From JABDMD01 sp965203475 (GTDB lineage: Bacteria > Pseudomonadota > Gammaproteobacteria > UBA4575): a DNA stretch of 64,000 nucleotides. This document shows positions 52,809 through 61,752 of this stretch, in pieces. The position numbers were made by a program, and so were the translations under genes. How positions within the stretch are numbered: position 1 is the first letter of the stretch; every line of letters starts with the position of its first letter. The stretch covers positions 992,001-1,056,000 of the forward strand of contig OZ241890.1 of NCBI GenBank assembly GCA_965203475.1. Reading direction: 5' to 3'. Under the pieces are notes generated by a model. The model ran no database searches, was not told the DNA's origin, and saw only the letters and a list, made by a program, of their open reading frames with translations.

Positions 52809-53552
52809 ATGAAAAATTTAGCCTACATAGTTTCAATATTCATTTTTTTACTTGCTACACAGTCTATTTTTGCAGACGAAATACGCTTTAATAGCGGCCC
52901 CAAGCAAGTTTCACTTCTTGAGTTGTATACATCACAAGGTTGCAGTAGCTGTCCACCTGCTGATAAATGGCTAAGTAAATTAGAGCACAAAGATGGTCTA
53001 TGGAGTGAATTTGTACCCGTTGCATTTCATGTTACCTACTGGAACTACCTAGGCTGGAGCGATCGCTTTTCTAAAAAAGAATTTTCTGAACGCCAGCGTT
53101 TACACAAACAACAAGGCAATGTAGGTGTTGTTTATACACCCGGGTTTTTCTTAAATGGAAAAGAATGGAGAAGAAAGTTTGGTTTACATATTCCAAAAAG
53201 CAAAGATGTCACCGGGGAAATTAATGCGGTACTGAATGATCATCAACTTTCTGTCGAATATAAATCAAATGATCCGATACACATGCCAATTCTGAATATT
53301 GGTATTTTAGGTTTTGGCTTTGAAAGTCAAATTGGTGCTGGCGAAAATTCTAATCGCGTGTTGAAAGAAAACTTTGTCATACTCTCGCATTTAAAATTTG
53401 CTAGCACTTCGAATACTTGGGTTGTAGAGCTCCCATCCGAGTTAAATCATATGGCAGAAAAATATGGCTTAGCATTATGGGTTAGCGAAGGAAATAACTT
53501 AGTGCCTTTGCAAGCAACCGGAGGCTGGTTGCCTGTTGGCTACTACAATTAA
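52809..53552 (+). CDS. secreted DUF1223 thioredoxin-like protein
   Basis: A 247-residue protein with a signal peptide (MKNLAYIVSIFIFLLA, cut near FA) and a thioredoxin-like DUF1223 domain. VSLLELYTSQGCSSCPPADKW contains the CxxC motif Cys45/Cys48, and YWNYLGWSDRFS and RQRLHKQQGNVGVVYTPGFFLNG follow. Periplasmic; presumed redox or disulfide role, not proved. The C-terminal half is beta-rich. It ends in a four-base overlap with the convergent srkA stop. Confidence 0.88.
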   Translation: MKNLAYIVSIFIFLLATQSIFADEIRFNSGPKQVSLLELYTSQGCSSCPPADKWLSKLEHKDGLWSEFVPVAFHVTYWNYLGWSDRFSKKEFSERQRLHKQQGNVGVVYTPGFFLNGKEWRRKFGLHIPKSKDVTGEINAVLNDHQLSVEYKSNDPIHMPILNIGILGFGFESQIGAGENSNRVLKENFVILSHLKFASTSNTWVVELPSELNHMAEKYGLALWVSEGNNLVPLQATGGWLPVGYYN

Positions 53553-54544
53553 GTATAATGAGCTTGCAAATCAATTACAGCTTCATTTAATTCACCTAAT
53601 TGTTCCCGTAAATCAAGAATGTGTTGTTCCCAATATTGAACAGTATTAAACCAAGGAAATGCTAATTTAAATGCAGGATCTTCCCAACGCTTAGCCAACC
53701 AGGCACTGTAGTACATAATACGTAGCGTTCTAAGTGCTTCGATAAATTTTAACTGGTGAAGCGGAAAGTCTGAAAACTCGTTATAACTTTCCATAATTTC
53801 ACACAGTTGGGTGCGCTGCCGGTTTCGATCTCCCGATAGCAACATCCAAATATCTTGAATAGCAGGTGCCATTCTCGCATCATCCAAATCAATAAAATGT
53901 GGCGCATCTTCTCGCCACAGGATATTCCCAACATGACAATCACCGTGCACACGAATATGCTCTGAAGTATCAGAATCTAAATAAATACTGTCAATTTTTC
54001 TGAGTAGTTCACTTGTGATGCTGTCATAGGCATCACAAATGTGTCCTGGTATAAAGTCTTGCTTTAAAAGCGTTGCGCTATCGTGTCCATAATGTGCACA
54101 GGTAATTGCGGGTCGATGTATAAATCTTTTTGAGGCTCCTATGCGATGAATGCGCCCTAAAAAGCGTCCTAAAATATATAAATTATCTAAGTCATCTAAT
54201 TCAGGTGCATGGCCACCTTTTCTCTCATACAACGCATAACGAAAATTTTCTTTATAAAATAAAGTAGTTCCATCTAGCTCTATAGGGGGCACTATGGGCA
54301 ATTCATGCTCCACCAACTCAAAACTAAATTCATGCTCCTCAATAATCTGCTCATCTGACCAACGCCGAGGCCGATAAAACTTCGCAATTACTGGCTCTTT
54401 GTTCTCAACCCCAATTTGATACACACGATTTTCATAGCTGTTTAAAGCCAATATGCGGCCATCACATATATAGCCACAATGTTCAATAGCATCTAAAATA
54501 AAATCTGGTTTGAGCCTCTCAAACACATGAGAATTTTCTTGCAT
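53549..54544 (-). CDS. srkA: stress response kinase A (YihE-like)
   Basis: 331 residues of the aminoglycoside-phosphotransferase-like kinase fold. YENRVYQIGVENKEPVIAKF holds the nucleotide-binding Lys. The catalytic loop HGDCHVGNILW and DFG-like HFIDLDDARMAPAIQD (near residues 215-240) are complete. SrkA is a cytoplasmic Ser/Thr kinase that protects cells from stress-induced death by antagonising MazE/MazF-type toxicity. The start is 13 bases after the thioredoxin-like lipoprotein stop on the same strand. Confidence 0.9.
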   Translation of the reverse strand: MQENSHVFERLKPDFILDAIEHCGYICDGRILALNSYENRVYQIGVENKEPVIAKFYRPRRWSDEQIIEEHEFSFELVEHELPIVPPIELDGTTLFYKENFRYALYERKGGHAPELDDLDNLYILGRFLGRIHRIGASKRFIHRPAITCAHYGHDSATLLKQDFIPGHICDAYDSITSELLRKIDSIYLDSDTSEHIRVHGDCHVGNILWREDAPHFIDLDDARMAPAIQDIWMLLSGDRNRQRTQLCEIMESYNEFSDFPLHQLKFIEALRTLRIMYYSAWLAKRWEDPAFKLAFPWFNTVQYWEQHILDLREQLGELNEAVIDLQAHYT

Positions 54545-54557
54545 TGAAATGATTTTA

Positions 54558-55091
54558 TTAACTTGTTTGTAATAAACTTTTTATTGCAAGCTCAATATCT
54601 TTTTCAGAAAACTGTTGGTTGGGATTATCACCAGTTAATCGATATTTTTCCTCTCCATGCTTATCATAAATGAATACAGCAGGAATGCTGATCAAATTTA
54701 AATACTCAAATGCTTCAAGGATATTTTCGTCCATTCTGAAATGATCAAAATTTGCATTCATTTCTGTTAAAAAATTTTGCGCTGCACTAATCGATTTAAG
54801 ATCGTTTCGGTCATCGAGATTCATTGAAATAAAATGTACACTTTTTTCTTTATATTTATTGTGCAGTTTTACCATCTCTGGGAACCTTTCAATACAAGAT
54901 ACGCACCACATTGCCCACAGATCTACAACTAAAATATTATTTTTATAATTTTTTAGCTGCAAAGACCATTGCTCAAAACTTAAAGGATGAATTTCTGCCT
55001 GAACTGTGGGCTCAGACTTTTCTGCGCTACAAGCAGTCAAAAAGAAAAGAAAAAATAGAAACCAAGTAATTACTTTTATATTATTGGACAT
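54558..55091 (-). CDS. TlpA-type thioredoxin-fold lipoprotein
   Basis: 177 residues from the ATG at 55091; an upstream frame to 55142 runs back into the preceding gene. The lipobox FLTAC has Cys21, so it is likely a lipoprotein anchored in the periplasm. The thioredoxin active site WCVSC has Cys63 and Cys66, and LISIPAVFIYD carries the cis-Pro. It is a likely thiol-disulfide reductase in cytochrome or envelope redox. It overlaps the preceding redoxin-type gene by 11 bases. Confidence 0.88.
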   Translation of the reverse strand: MSNNIKVITWFLFFLFFLTACSAEKSEPTVQAEIHPLSFEQWSLQLKNYKNNILVVDLWAMWCVSCIERFPEMVKLHNKYKEKSVHFISMNLDDRNDLKSISAAQNFLTEMNANFDHFRMDENILEAFEYLNLISIPAVFIYDKHGEEKYRLTGDNPNQQFSEKDIELAIKSLLQTS

Positions 55092-55716
55092 ACTTAACGC
55101 TACAGCCATGCGCACGTGTTTCCTTAACAGCGACCTCTTCACCCGCTAATACAGCTTGTATAGCATCGAATACATAAAAGTCAGTAGGCTCACCATCAAT
55201 ATGGTTGACAGAACCATCTGCATTCATTTTCGCTGGGGAGTTATATAAAGCCCCCATATATACAAGTTTACGTTCGTTATTAAAGACAAAATATTCAGGC
55301 GTGCGTGTTGCACCTAATTTTCGTCCTAATTCCTGACTTTCATCGAACATGTAGTCAAAGTTATAACCATATTCTTCTGCATGTTTAATCATAGCCGGTA
55401 ATCGATCATCTTCTCGAAGATTCACACTCAAACCGATGACACGCACATCTTTATTTTCAAAATGTTTTACTAACGTTACTAAGTCCTGATCCATCCCTTT
55501 CACCCATGGACAGTGATTTGCCAAAGAAACTAACACTATGACTTCAGATTCTAAATTAGATGATGAAATTGGCTCTCCACTTATTGTGGGCAGTTGATCA
55601 AATTCTGGCATTTGATCATCAATATTCAGGATAGAATTATATTTTCCGGCATTTGCAATATTTGTAAGAATAACAATGAAAAGACCTATTAAAATTGTTT
55701 GTTTTCGCATACTCAC
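55081..55716 (-). CDS. secreted redoxin-like protein with single active-site Cys
   Basis: A 211-residue thioredoxin-fold protein with a signal peptide (TILIGLFIVILTNIANA). The redoxin motif LANHCPWVKG has Cys69 without a second Cys, like the family with CNHCP(Y/W)V. DYMFDESQELGRKLGATRTPEYFVF and the C-terminal AHGCSVKY follow. Family members act as peroxiredoxin-like or thiol-binding proteins. It overlaps the TlpA-type lipoprotein gene, so the two probably work as a pair. Confidence 0.82.
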   Translation of the reverse strand: MSMRKQTILIGLFIVILTNIANAGKYNSILNIDDQMPEFDQLPTISGEPISSSNLESEVIVLVSLANHCPWVKGMDQDLVTLVKHFENKDVRVIGLSVNLREDDRLPAMIKHAEEYGYNFDYMFDESQELGRKLGATRTPEYFVFNNERKLVYMGALYNSPAKMNADGSVNHIDGEPTDFYVFDAIQAVLAGEEVAVKETRAHGCSVKYVQ

Positions 55717-55794
55717 CTCTTTTCGACAGACTAATAACTTATAGACCCAAGAATGAAGTGATTTGTTTCAATCATAAATAAACATTGCATAGCT

Positions 55795-56166
55795 CTACCC
55801 ACTTAATTTATTTGTAATATCGCTTAAATCTGTATCATCCGAATTCCACATTTTTGCAGCAGCTTTCCCTAATTCCATACTGGCTTCACCAAATTCCATT
55901 TGGCTGAATTCGTCGCGTGTTCGTTTAACAATCGTTGCTGCTTGCGATTTGTCCAATCCACCCATGGTTAAATAATAGCTGTAAGCTTGGTCACAATCTT
56001 GATTGGCTTCTTCCGCTAATTGAACAAATATTCCGTAGCTAAATACCGAAATCTTCTTTCGCACAAAACTCGCTTGTTTTGTATCTGGAATAGTTAAATT
56101 TTTGGTCACTGCTTGCATAATAGCATGTACTTTTTCTGCAATTTCAACAATGTCATTCTTTGCCAT
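55795..56166 (-). CDS. helical hypothetical protein downstream of rapA
   Basis: A 123-residue soluble, all-helical protein (EIAEKVHAIMQAVTKNL, KISVFSYGIFVQLAEEAN, DKSQAATIVKRTRDEF). No signal peptide, membrane helix or known motif. It starts five bases after the rapA stop on the same strand, so it is likely co-transcribed. Family unknown. Confidence 0.65.
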   Translation of the reverse strand: MAKNDIVEIAEKVHAIMQAVTKNLTIPDTKQASFVRKKISVFSYGIFVQLAEEANQDCDQAYSYYLTMGGLDKSQAATIVKRTRDEFSQMEFGEASMELGKAAAKMWNSDDTDLSDITNKLSG

Positions 56167-56171
56167 AATAT

Positions 56172-59042
56172 TTATTTATCTACGATTGCGATCCTGATCG
56201 CATCTAATTTCAATTGTGATTGAAGTAATAACTCTTCTATTGTAGATCTACTATATTGCAAATGCTCAATTTCTTCTTGACGAATATTTGGATTTACTTT
56301 GGAAAGCTCGACTAATCTTTTAATTTCTCCGTCAAGCTGAGTCCTCATTCCTTCTATCGCATGATTAATTATTTCATTTTTCTTTTTGTTCGCGAGGCCT
56401 TCTGATGCGGCTATTATTGAGTCTATTGGTTTTCGTAAATGTTTGAGTAATTCTTTAGCTATTGTATATTTAACTCGAGTAGCTAACCTATTCATATGAT
56501 CGGTCGTTAAAACATTGCTTAAATCATTTATTTTCTGATCACAAACTAATCTAATAATCGATTTTGGCAAATAGCGAAAAATTTGTAATTCGGCAGGTGC
56601 AGTACAGTGAATAGTATAAATTTGTTCAAGCAAGATAGCGCCTGGTTTTAGTGACTGTAACTTTACTGTGCATAAAGTCGCATTTCCGAATTCGCTCGAT
56701 AAAATCAAATCCATAGCGCCCGTAACCATGGGATGCTCCCAGGTATGAAATTGCATATCTTCTCGCACCAATGCTTTAGCACGGTCATAGGTGGCAGTAA
56801 TTCCATCTTCAGCCAAACCCGGAAAACTATGCCCATGCATTTGATCACTTGGCTGCATTACAACACTATGCGTACTGTGGTATTGCTGATCTACCCCAAA
56901 TTCGTCACACACCTTTTCCATGTATTCAGCTAATTCCATCTGCTTCGATGCCTCTAGCAGATTGCTCACTATATTAGTTGCCACTTGTTTATTACATGAA
57001 TTTAATTCCAGTAAACGATCCCTACCATTTTGTAATGCCTGATTGGTTAAATTTGCGGTTTCTCGTACTTGATGTATAAATGCATCAAGTTCATTTACAC
57101 TTTTTTTCTGGGATAGAAACTGTTTCAACTCTTTAGCATATTGCTCATACACTACTTGGCCAATCGCACATACTTGTGAAAATGCATTTAACCCTTCGTG
57201 ATACCAGCGCAATAAACAATGTTGCGCTTCTGTAAAATACGGCACATGAATATTTACAGTATTTAACTGCCCTATTCGATCTAATCGACCTATTCTTTGC
57301 TCCAACAAATCTGGATTAAGTGGTAAATCAAATAAGATTAAATGATGAGAAAATTGGAAATTTCTTCCTTCACTTCCAATTTCTGAACAGATGAGTACTT
57401 GTGCACCATCATTTTCATCTGCAAAGTATGCGGCAGCACGATCACGAGCAATTAAATCGAGTTGTTCATGGAATACTGCCGATCGCAAAGCATGCTGTGT
57501 GGTAAGAAATTGATCAATTTGAATCGCAGTTTCTGCTCTTGCACAAATGACTAAAGCTTTTACATCACGATGCTCCAATAACCAATTAGCTAACCATGTA
57601 ACACGAGGATCAACTTTAATCCATTGCTCTCCTAAGCATGTTTCAGGCAATAAGCCAAAAATTATCGCGTCATCTTCATTTAATTCATCATTATTCTCAC
57701 CATACTGGTCGGGTTCTTGTAATGCATAACTATAAATTTCTCGTTCTGGAAATCCCTCAACTGCATCTCGTGTATTTCGATACAACACTCGCCCTGTTCC
57801 ATGCCGATCCAGAATTTCTTGTATCAGAATTTCCTTTGCATTTGTGTCACCAGATTTAATATTATTCTTAAACGTTATAATTGCATCACGTCCAATTTTA
57901 GATTCTAAATCACTTAATAATTTCTTTTCATGTATCAATTCATCTGAAGAATCGAACGACAATAGTTGCTTGATGATTTCATTTGTTATTTGATAGCCCG
58001 CTTCTTCTTGTTTAAATGTATTTAAATCGTAATAACGTGCAGAATCTAATAGTCGCAATCGGGCAAAATGCCCCTCTAACCCTAATTGTTCAGGAGTAGC
58101 TGTAAGCAGCAGTAATCCCGGAATTTTTGAAGATAAAGTAGAAATTGCATCATACTCAGGACTACTTGAGTTTTCAGACCATGTTAAATGATGTGCTTCA
58201 TCCACTACCAATACATCCCAATCGACTTGCAGCATTTGTTGGTAGCGTTTATCGTTTTGGGTTACTTGTGACTGGGCCGTTAAAATTAATTGAGCCGTAT
58301 CAAAAGGATTGCCATGTCCAGCAGTCTCTAACTCCATGCATCGCTCTTCATCTAAAATTGTAAACTGCAGATTAAATCGACGAGACATTTCCACCAACCA
58401 TTGGTGCACTAAACTATCGGGCACAACAATTAGTACTCGACTCGCACAACCCGTTAGTAACTGTTGGTGCAATATTAAACCAGCCTCAATGGTTTTTCCT
58501 AAGCCGACTTCATCCGCAAGTAAAACGCGCGGCGCATATCTATTTGCCACAGTTGAAGCAATATAAAGTTGATGAGGTAAAAGTTGGACTCGAGCCCCTA
58601 ACAAACCATAGGTATCTGATTCTTCAATGCGACGTAAATGTTGCAAAGTTTCAACACGCAACTGAAAGCTAGAATTTTTATCAATTTGACCTGCAAATAA
58701 TCGGTCCTGTGGCCGACTGAATTGAACAAAACTGTGTAAGTCAATTTCTTCAATACTACACTGCTGCCCTTGTTCATTATTACCAACATAGGTGATGTAT
58801 CCACCCTGTTCTTGCAGCTCGGTGATTGTGATCGCTAAGCCATCTTCATTCTCAATACTTTGTCCAATTTCATAACACACTCTACTCAATGGGGCGCTAT
58901 CGGCTGCATAGGTTCTTCGTTCTCCAACGGCCGGAAAGCTCATAGTCACTCTTCGGTTAAGCATTTCTAAAACAATCCCTAATCCGAGTTCAGACTCTGA
59001 ATTACTAACCCAGCGTTGCCCTGGAACAAATTCTAGATCCAT
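56172..59042 (-). CDS. rapA: RNA polymerase-associated helicase-like protein RapA
   Basis: A 956-residue SWI2/SNF2 ATPase close to E. coli RapA (968). The N-terminal Tudor-like region begins DLEFVPGQRWVSNSESELGLG. Walker A VLLADEVGLGKTIEAG has Lys183, and the DEAH box is VVDEAHHL near residue 280. Motif III is LLLTATPEQLGLEGHF, and motif VI is DRIGRLDRIGQ. RapA recycles RNA polymerase stuck after transcription. Length and domain order match; only the C-terminal third diverges. Confidence 0.95.
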   Translation of the reverse strand: MDLEFVPGQRWVSNSESELGLGIVLEMLNRRVTMSFPAVGERRTYAADSAPLSRVCYEIGQSIENEDGLAITITELQEQGGYITYVGNNEQGQQCSIEEIDLHSFVQFSRPQDRLFAGQIDKNSSFQLRVETLQHLRRIEESDTYGLLGARVQLLPHQLYIASTVANRYAPRVLLADEVGLGKTIEAGLILHQQLLTGCASRVLIVVPDSLVHQWLVEMSRRFNLQFTILDEERCMELETAGHGNPFDTAQLILTAQSQVTQNDKRYQQMLQVDWDVLVVDEAHHLTWSENSSSPEYDAISTLSSKIPGLLLLTATPEQLGLEGHFARLRLLDSARYYDLNTFKQEEAGYQITNEIIKQLLSFDSSDELIHEKKLLSDLESKIGRDAIITFKNNIKSGDTNAKEILIQEILDRHGTGRVLYRNTRDAVEGFPEREIYSYALQEPDQYGENNDELNEDDAIIFGLLPETCLGEQWIKVDPRVTWLANWLLEHRDVKALVICARAETAIQIDQFLTTQHALRSAVFHEQLDLIARDRAAAYFADENDGAQVLICSEIGSEGRNFQFSHHLILFDLPLNPDLLEQRIGRLDRIGQLNTVNIHVPYFTEAQHCLLRWYHEGLNAFSQVCAIGQVVYEQYAKELKQFLSQKKSVNELDAFIHQVRETANLTNQALQNGRDRLLELNSCNKQVATNIVSNLLEASKQMELAEYMEKVCDEFGVDQQYHSTHSVVMQPSDQMHGHSFPGLAEDGITATYDRAKALVREDMQFHTWEHPMVTGAMDLILSSEFGNATLCTVKLQSLKPGAILLEQIYTIHCTAPAELQIFRYLPKSIIRLVCDQKINDLSNVLTTDHMNRLATRVKYTIAKELLKHLRKPIDSIIAASEGLANKKKNEIINHAIEGMRTQLDGEIKRLVELSKVNPNIRQEEIEHLQYSRSTIEELLLQSQLKLDAIRIAIVDK

Positions 59043-59117
59043 AAAGTACGTAACAATAAAATGGTTTTAAAAAGATGCTTTGCTTTGAGTGTGAATACTA
59101 AACAGATTATATTCGAA

Positions 59118-59159
59118 CTAAATAATTTAGAAATTAAGCGAACTAGATATTCGCTTAAT
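59118..59159. repeat. two neighbouring inverted repeats upstream of rapA
   Basis: CTAAATAATTTAG (59118-59130) is a 13-base palindrome. ATTAAGCGAA-N7-TTCGCTTAAT (59133-59159) is a 10-base-pair hairpin. They lie between the small gene at 59189 and the rapA start at 59042. The second could be a weak terminator for the small gene, since no long T-run follows, or both could be operators for rapA. Confidence 0.5.
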
Positions 59160-59188
59160 CATAGGAAATAGAGGTAATTAAAAAAGGC

Positions 59189-59371
59189 TTATAAATTAGC
59201 TATCGCTGAATAGAATTGTGCTTCAGAAATTTCATTTCGATCGAAATACAGCCTAAACAACTGCTTTGCACGCTTATCATTATTCACAATGCGTTTTAAG
59301 AAGTTACGCATTAACTTCGAATGGTCGCCATACGTATGCTGGTTATAGCTTTCTTTGAGATTCGGCACCAT
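59189..59371 (-). CDS. small hypothetical protein (60 residues)
   Basis: A 60-residue basic helical protein (HSKLMRNFLKRIVNN, RAKQLFRLYFDRNEI) with GGGAG seven bases before the ATG. No family was recognised and there is no signal or membrane segment. The good ribosome site and isolated position favour a real small gene. The flanking gap of 147 bases to the next upstream gene contains no recognised feature. Confidence 0.55.
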   Translation of the reverse strand: MVPNLKESYNQHTYGDHSKLMRNFLKRIVNNDKRAKQLFRLYFDRNEISEAQFYSAIANL

Positions 59372-59518
59372 TACTCAACTCCCTTTGAGTAGTTCATAGG
59401 TGCTATTTTAATGGATAGAATTCAGACTCTTTGTTTGATTGGGGTCAATGGATAAAAAATACCGATTAGTTGATAGCGATATTTACTACAATAAATCCTT
59501 AAAAATTAGGCATTTAGC

Positions 59519-60262
59519 CTAGTTATAATCACAAAATACGGCTTTTGGATATTTTAAGCAATATTTTTCTGATATTGTTTTGCATTCCGCAAGATCGGGC
59601 TTCTCAATACAAGTAGAAGCCATTTGTGCTTTTTTACACTTGTACGCTCGAGGAAATGTTTCACAAAAAGACTCAAACTTTTTCAATTGATTTTTACATT
59701 TTGCTGATTGCGGATCTTTCTCACACGTGGTTGCAAATTTAGAATACAAACACTCTTTTGCATGTGGATTTTTTTGACAGTACGCATGCACAGGTTCACT
59801 AGGCGTCGCTTTGGTTACGGTAGTAGACGAGTCTTGAATCACAGGAGCTTCCACTTCTTTATACTCAACAGCAGCATCATCTAATTCGATTACCTCAAGA
59901 TCTGTACTATGCTGAACTTCATGGCTATTAGATATCGGTTCAGACGCTGCTACTTTAGGCTGTGATTCAGTAGTTAACTTTGGTTCAGGTGGAGTATCAG
60001 CGGCAGTAGTCGATGTCTTCGTGCCAGATGGAATGACTTCATACACCACGGTACCGTCACCATTCTGTGATTTTTGAAATTCCACCTCTTGCGGTTGTGC
60101 AGAAGGTGGATTTGGAACACGAGTCGATTCCGGCTGCTCTAGGTAAACATCTAGCATATCGGCCTCAGAAGCATCATCTTTAGAAGCCGAGAAAACACCC
60201 AAAGATATGATATAAACCGATGCTCCCAACAGCACACAAATTGCTTTTACAAATTTATTCAT
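59519..60262 (-). CDS. exported protein with five C-x3-P-x4-C repeats
   Basis: 247 residues from the ATG at 60262; a longer frame to 60295 has a worse start context. It has a signal/anchor helix (FVKAICVLLGASVYIISLGV), a Ser/Thr/Pro/Glu-rich low-complexity middle (~35-160), then a Cys-rich C-terminus with five units of exactly C-x3-P-x4-C: CQKNPHAKEC, CEKDPQSAKC, CETFPRAYKC, CIEKPDLAEC and CLKYPKAVFC, spaced by 7-10 residues. All ten Cys could form five small disulfide loops. It is probably periplasmic or surface-anchored by its N-terminus. No known family was recognised. Confidence 0.75.
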   Translation of the reverse strand: MNKFVKAICVLLGASVYIISLGVFSASKDDASEADMLDVYLEQPESTRVPNPPSAQPQEVEFQKSQNGDGTVVYEVIPSGTKTSTTAADTPPEPKLTTESQPKVAASEPISNSHEVQHSTDLEVIELDDAAVEYKEVEAPVIQDSSTTVTKATPSEPVHAYCQKNPHAKECLYSKFATTCEKDPQSAKCKNQLKKFESFCETFPRAYKCKKAQMASTCIEKPDLAECKTISEKYCLKYPKAVFCDYN

Positions 60263-60516
60263 TTCAACCACCCGTTTTAAACTGTATATGTACACTTAAT
60301 TCTATACTAATTGTACACCTATATACTTTTATCCACTACGATCACCAATAATCATACTTTTCATAAAATTAAAAACTACAAAATTGAGTTGTTACATTAT
60401 GTATTTTTACAATTTTATTCAAAATGCTGTTGCTTATTAGTGAAATAAAATATTTTGAATTCGCAAATTATGAATTTCATTCAAAATAAAAGACTTTAAT
60501 AATAAAAGTAAGACTG

Positions 60517-60906
60517 ATGCTAGAAGAAATCACGTTAAATATTAATTGGTTAGCAGTAATAGTTGGTGCAATAGTTGCATTTATTTTAGGTGCAATTTGG
60601 TATAATCCAAAAGTATTTGGAACAAAATGGGCAGAAGGTGTGAGGTTATCCTTAGAAGACGCTCAAGGTTCCTGTGCCCCTGCGATGATCACGCAAGCAA
60701 TAGGTACTTTTTTACTTGCATGGGTGGTGGGTGTGACGGCCTCACATAATGCATTAATTACAATGATTTTAATTTTAGTAACCATTATATTTTTAGTGAT
60801 AGCAGGCGGTCTATTTGCCAAGAAAAGTTCCTATGCAATCACCACAGAAGCTAGCTATATAGTCGCCATGGTATTTATTATGATATTAGCTCATGCAATA
60901 TTTTAA
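60517..60906 (+). CDS. DUF1761-like small membrane protein
   Basis: 129 residues with four hydrophobic helices. NINWLAVIVGAIVAFILGAIWYNPKVFGTKW near the start is the family's helix and WYxxxxFG motif; the rest is hydrophobic (residues 60-129). The DUF1761 family has no known function. The 254 bases between it and the C-x3-P-x4-C gene contain two TGTACAC copies 23 bases apart. Confidence 0.8.
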   Translation: MLEEITLNINWLAVIVGAIVAFILGAIWYNPKVFGTKWAEGVRLSLEDAQGSCAPAMITQAIGTFLLAWVVGVTASHNALITMILILVTIIFLVIAGGLFAKKSSYAITTEASYIVAMVFIMILAHAIF

Positions 60907-60942
60907 CTTTCATATTTTTCAATGAGATAAGGGGAATTCGTA

Positions 60943-61467
60943 ATGAAGAATTTAAAATTTTTTATTAGCATTGTTGCCGTAGCGTTTGCACATTCAACCT
61001 TGGCTGAAGAACCTAGCTTTAAACCTCAACCGCCGGCCATGGCCTTACAATATTTTTCAGATTTAGAAGGCGAATGGATTGGCTCTCACATTAACCATAG
61101 TGGAGAAGAGGAACTGGTAAATCTTGAATACAGAATTGTGTCAGGGGGAACAGCTGTGGAGGAAAGAATATTCGCTGACACTCCTAAAGAAATGATCACG
61201 ATATATCATGGTTCTGAAGAGGAAGGTCTTTTAATGACTCATTATTGCATCATGGGCAATCAACCTCGCCTGCAACTACAAAACACTCATGAAAAAACAT
61301 TTAATTTCACCTATCTGGATGGCGCAGGAATTGATCCGGATAAATCTGGATATATGGGTAGTATGAAGCTCACCATCATTGATGAAAATACAATCCAACA
61401 AGATTGGGACTTTTACGAAGGAGGCGAAGTTAAATACACAGGCCACTTTACATTTACTCGAAAATAG
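60943..61467 (+). CDS. secreted DUF1579-like protein
   Basis: 174 residues with a signal peptide (FFISIVAVAFAHSTLA). A lipocalin-like beta-barrel follows with LEGEWIGSHI, GGTAVEERIF, MTHYCIMGNQPRLQL and QQDWDFYEGGEV segments. It resembles DUF1579 family members (small secreted or intracellular barrels). AAGGGG lies seven bases before the ATG. No catalytic site is seen. Confidence 0.7.
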   Translation: MKNLKFFISIVAVAFAHSTLAEEPSFKPQPPAMALQYFSDLEGEWIGSHINHSGEEELVNLEYRIVSGGTAVEERIFADTPKEMITIYHGSEEEGLLMTHYCIMGNQPRLQLQNTHEKTFNFTYLDGAGIDPDKSGYMGSMKLTIIDENTIQQDWDFYEGGEVKYTGHFTFTRK

Positions 61468-61585
61468 CCTGATATTGACTTTACTTAAGCGTTTTTTGTA
61501 TTATTTTTCAGATTAATTTAGCTTATAATACAAATATATACAGGTTATTTTGTATCCAAAAACTATCGATTTGAGGAGCAGATAG

Positions 61586-61690
61586 ATGAGTGAAGATCAA
61601 GACGAATTTAAAAAATACGACACAATCGCGTTGGTTGTAGGAATTGTAATTATTGTTTATGCAATTCTGATGGCATTTGTATTTAATTAA
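61586..61690 (+). CDS. small membrane protein (34 residues)
   Basis: A 34-residue peptide with an acidic start (MSEDQDEFKKYD) and one transmembrane helix (TIALVVGIVIIVYAILMAF). GAGGAG lies eight bases before the ATG. Too short for most gene callers. It has its own terminator about 35 bases after the stop. The function is unknown. Confidence 0.6.
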   Translation: MSEDQDEFKKYDTIALVVGIVIIVYAILMAFVFN

Positions 61691-61725
61691 ACCCACACAT
61701 CTTTTTAAATTTCTAATTCAAATTG

Positions 61726-61752
61726 AAACAGCAGGCATCGCTTGCTGTTTTT
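61726..61752 (+). terminator. Rho-independent terminator
   Basis: AAACAGCA pairs with TGCTGTTT across a nine-base loop, followed by a short T-run. It overlaps the end of the convergent ABC permease gene by two bases. Confidence 0.7.
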
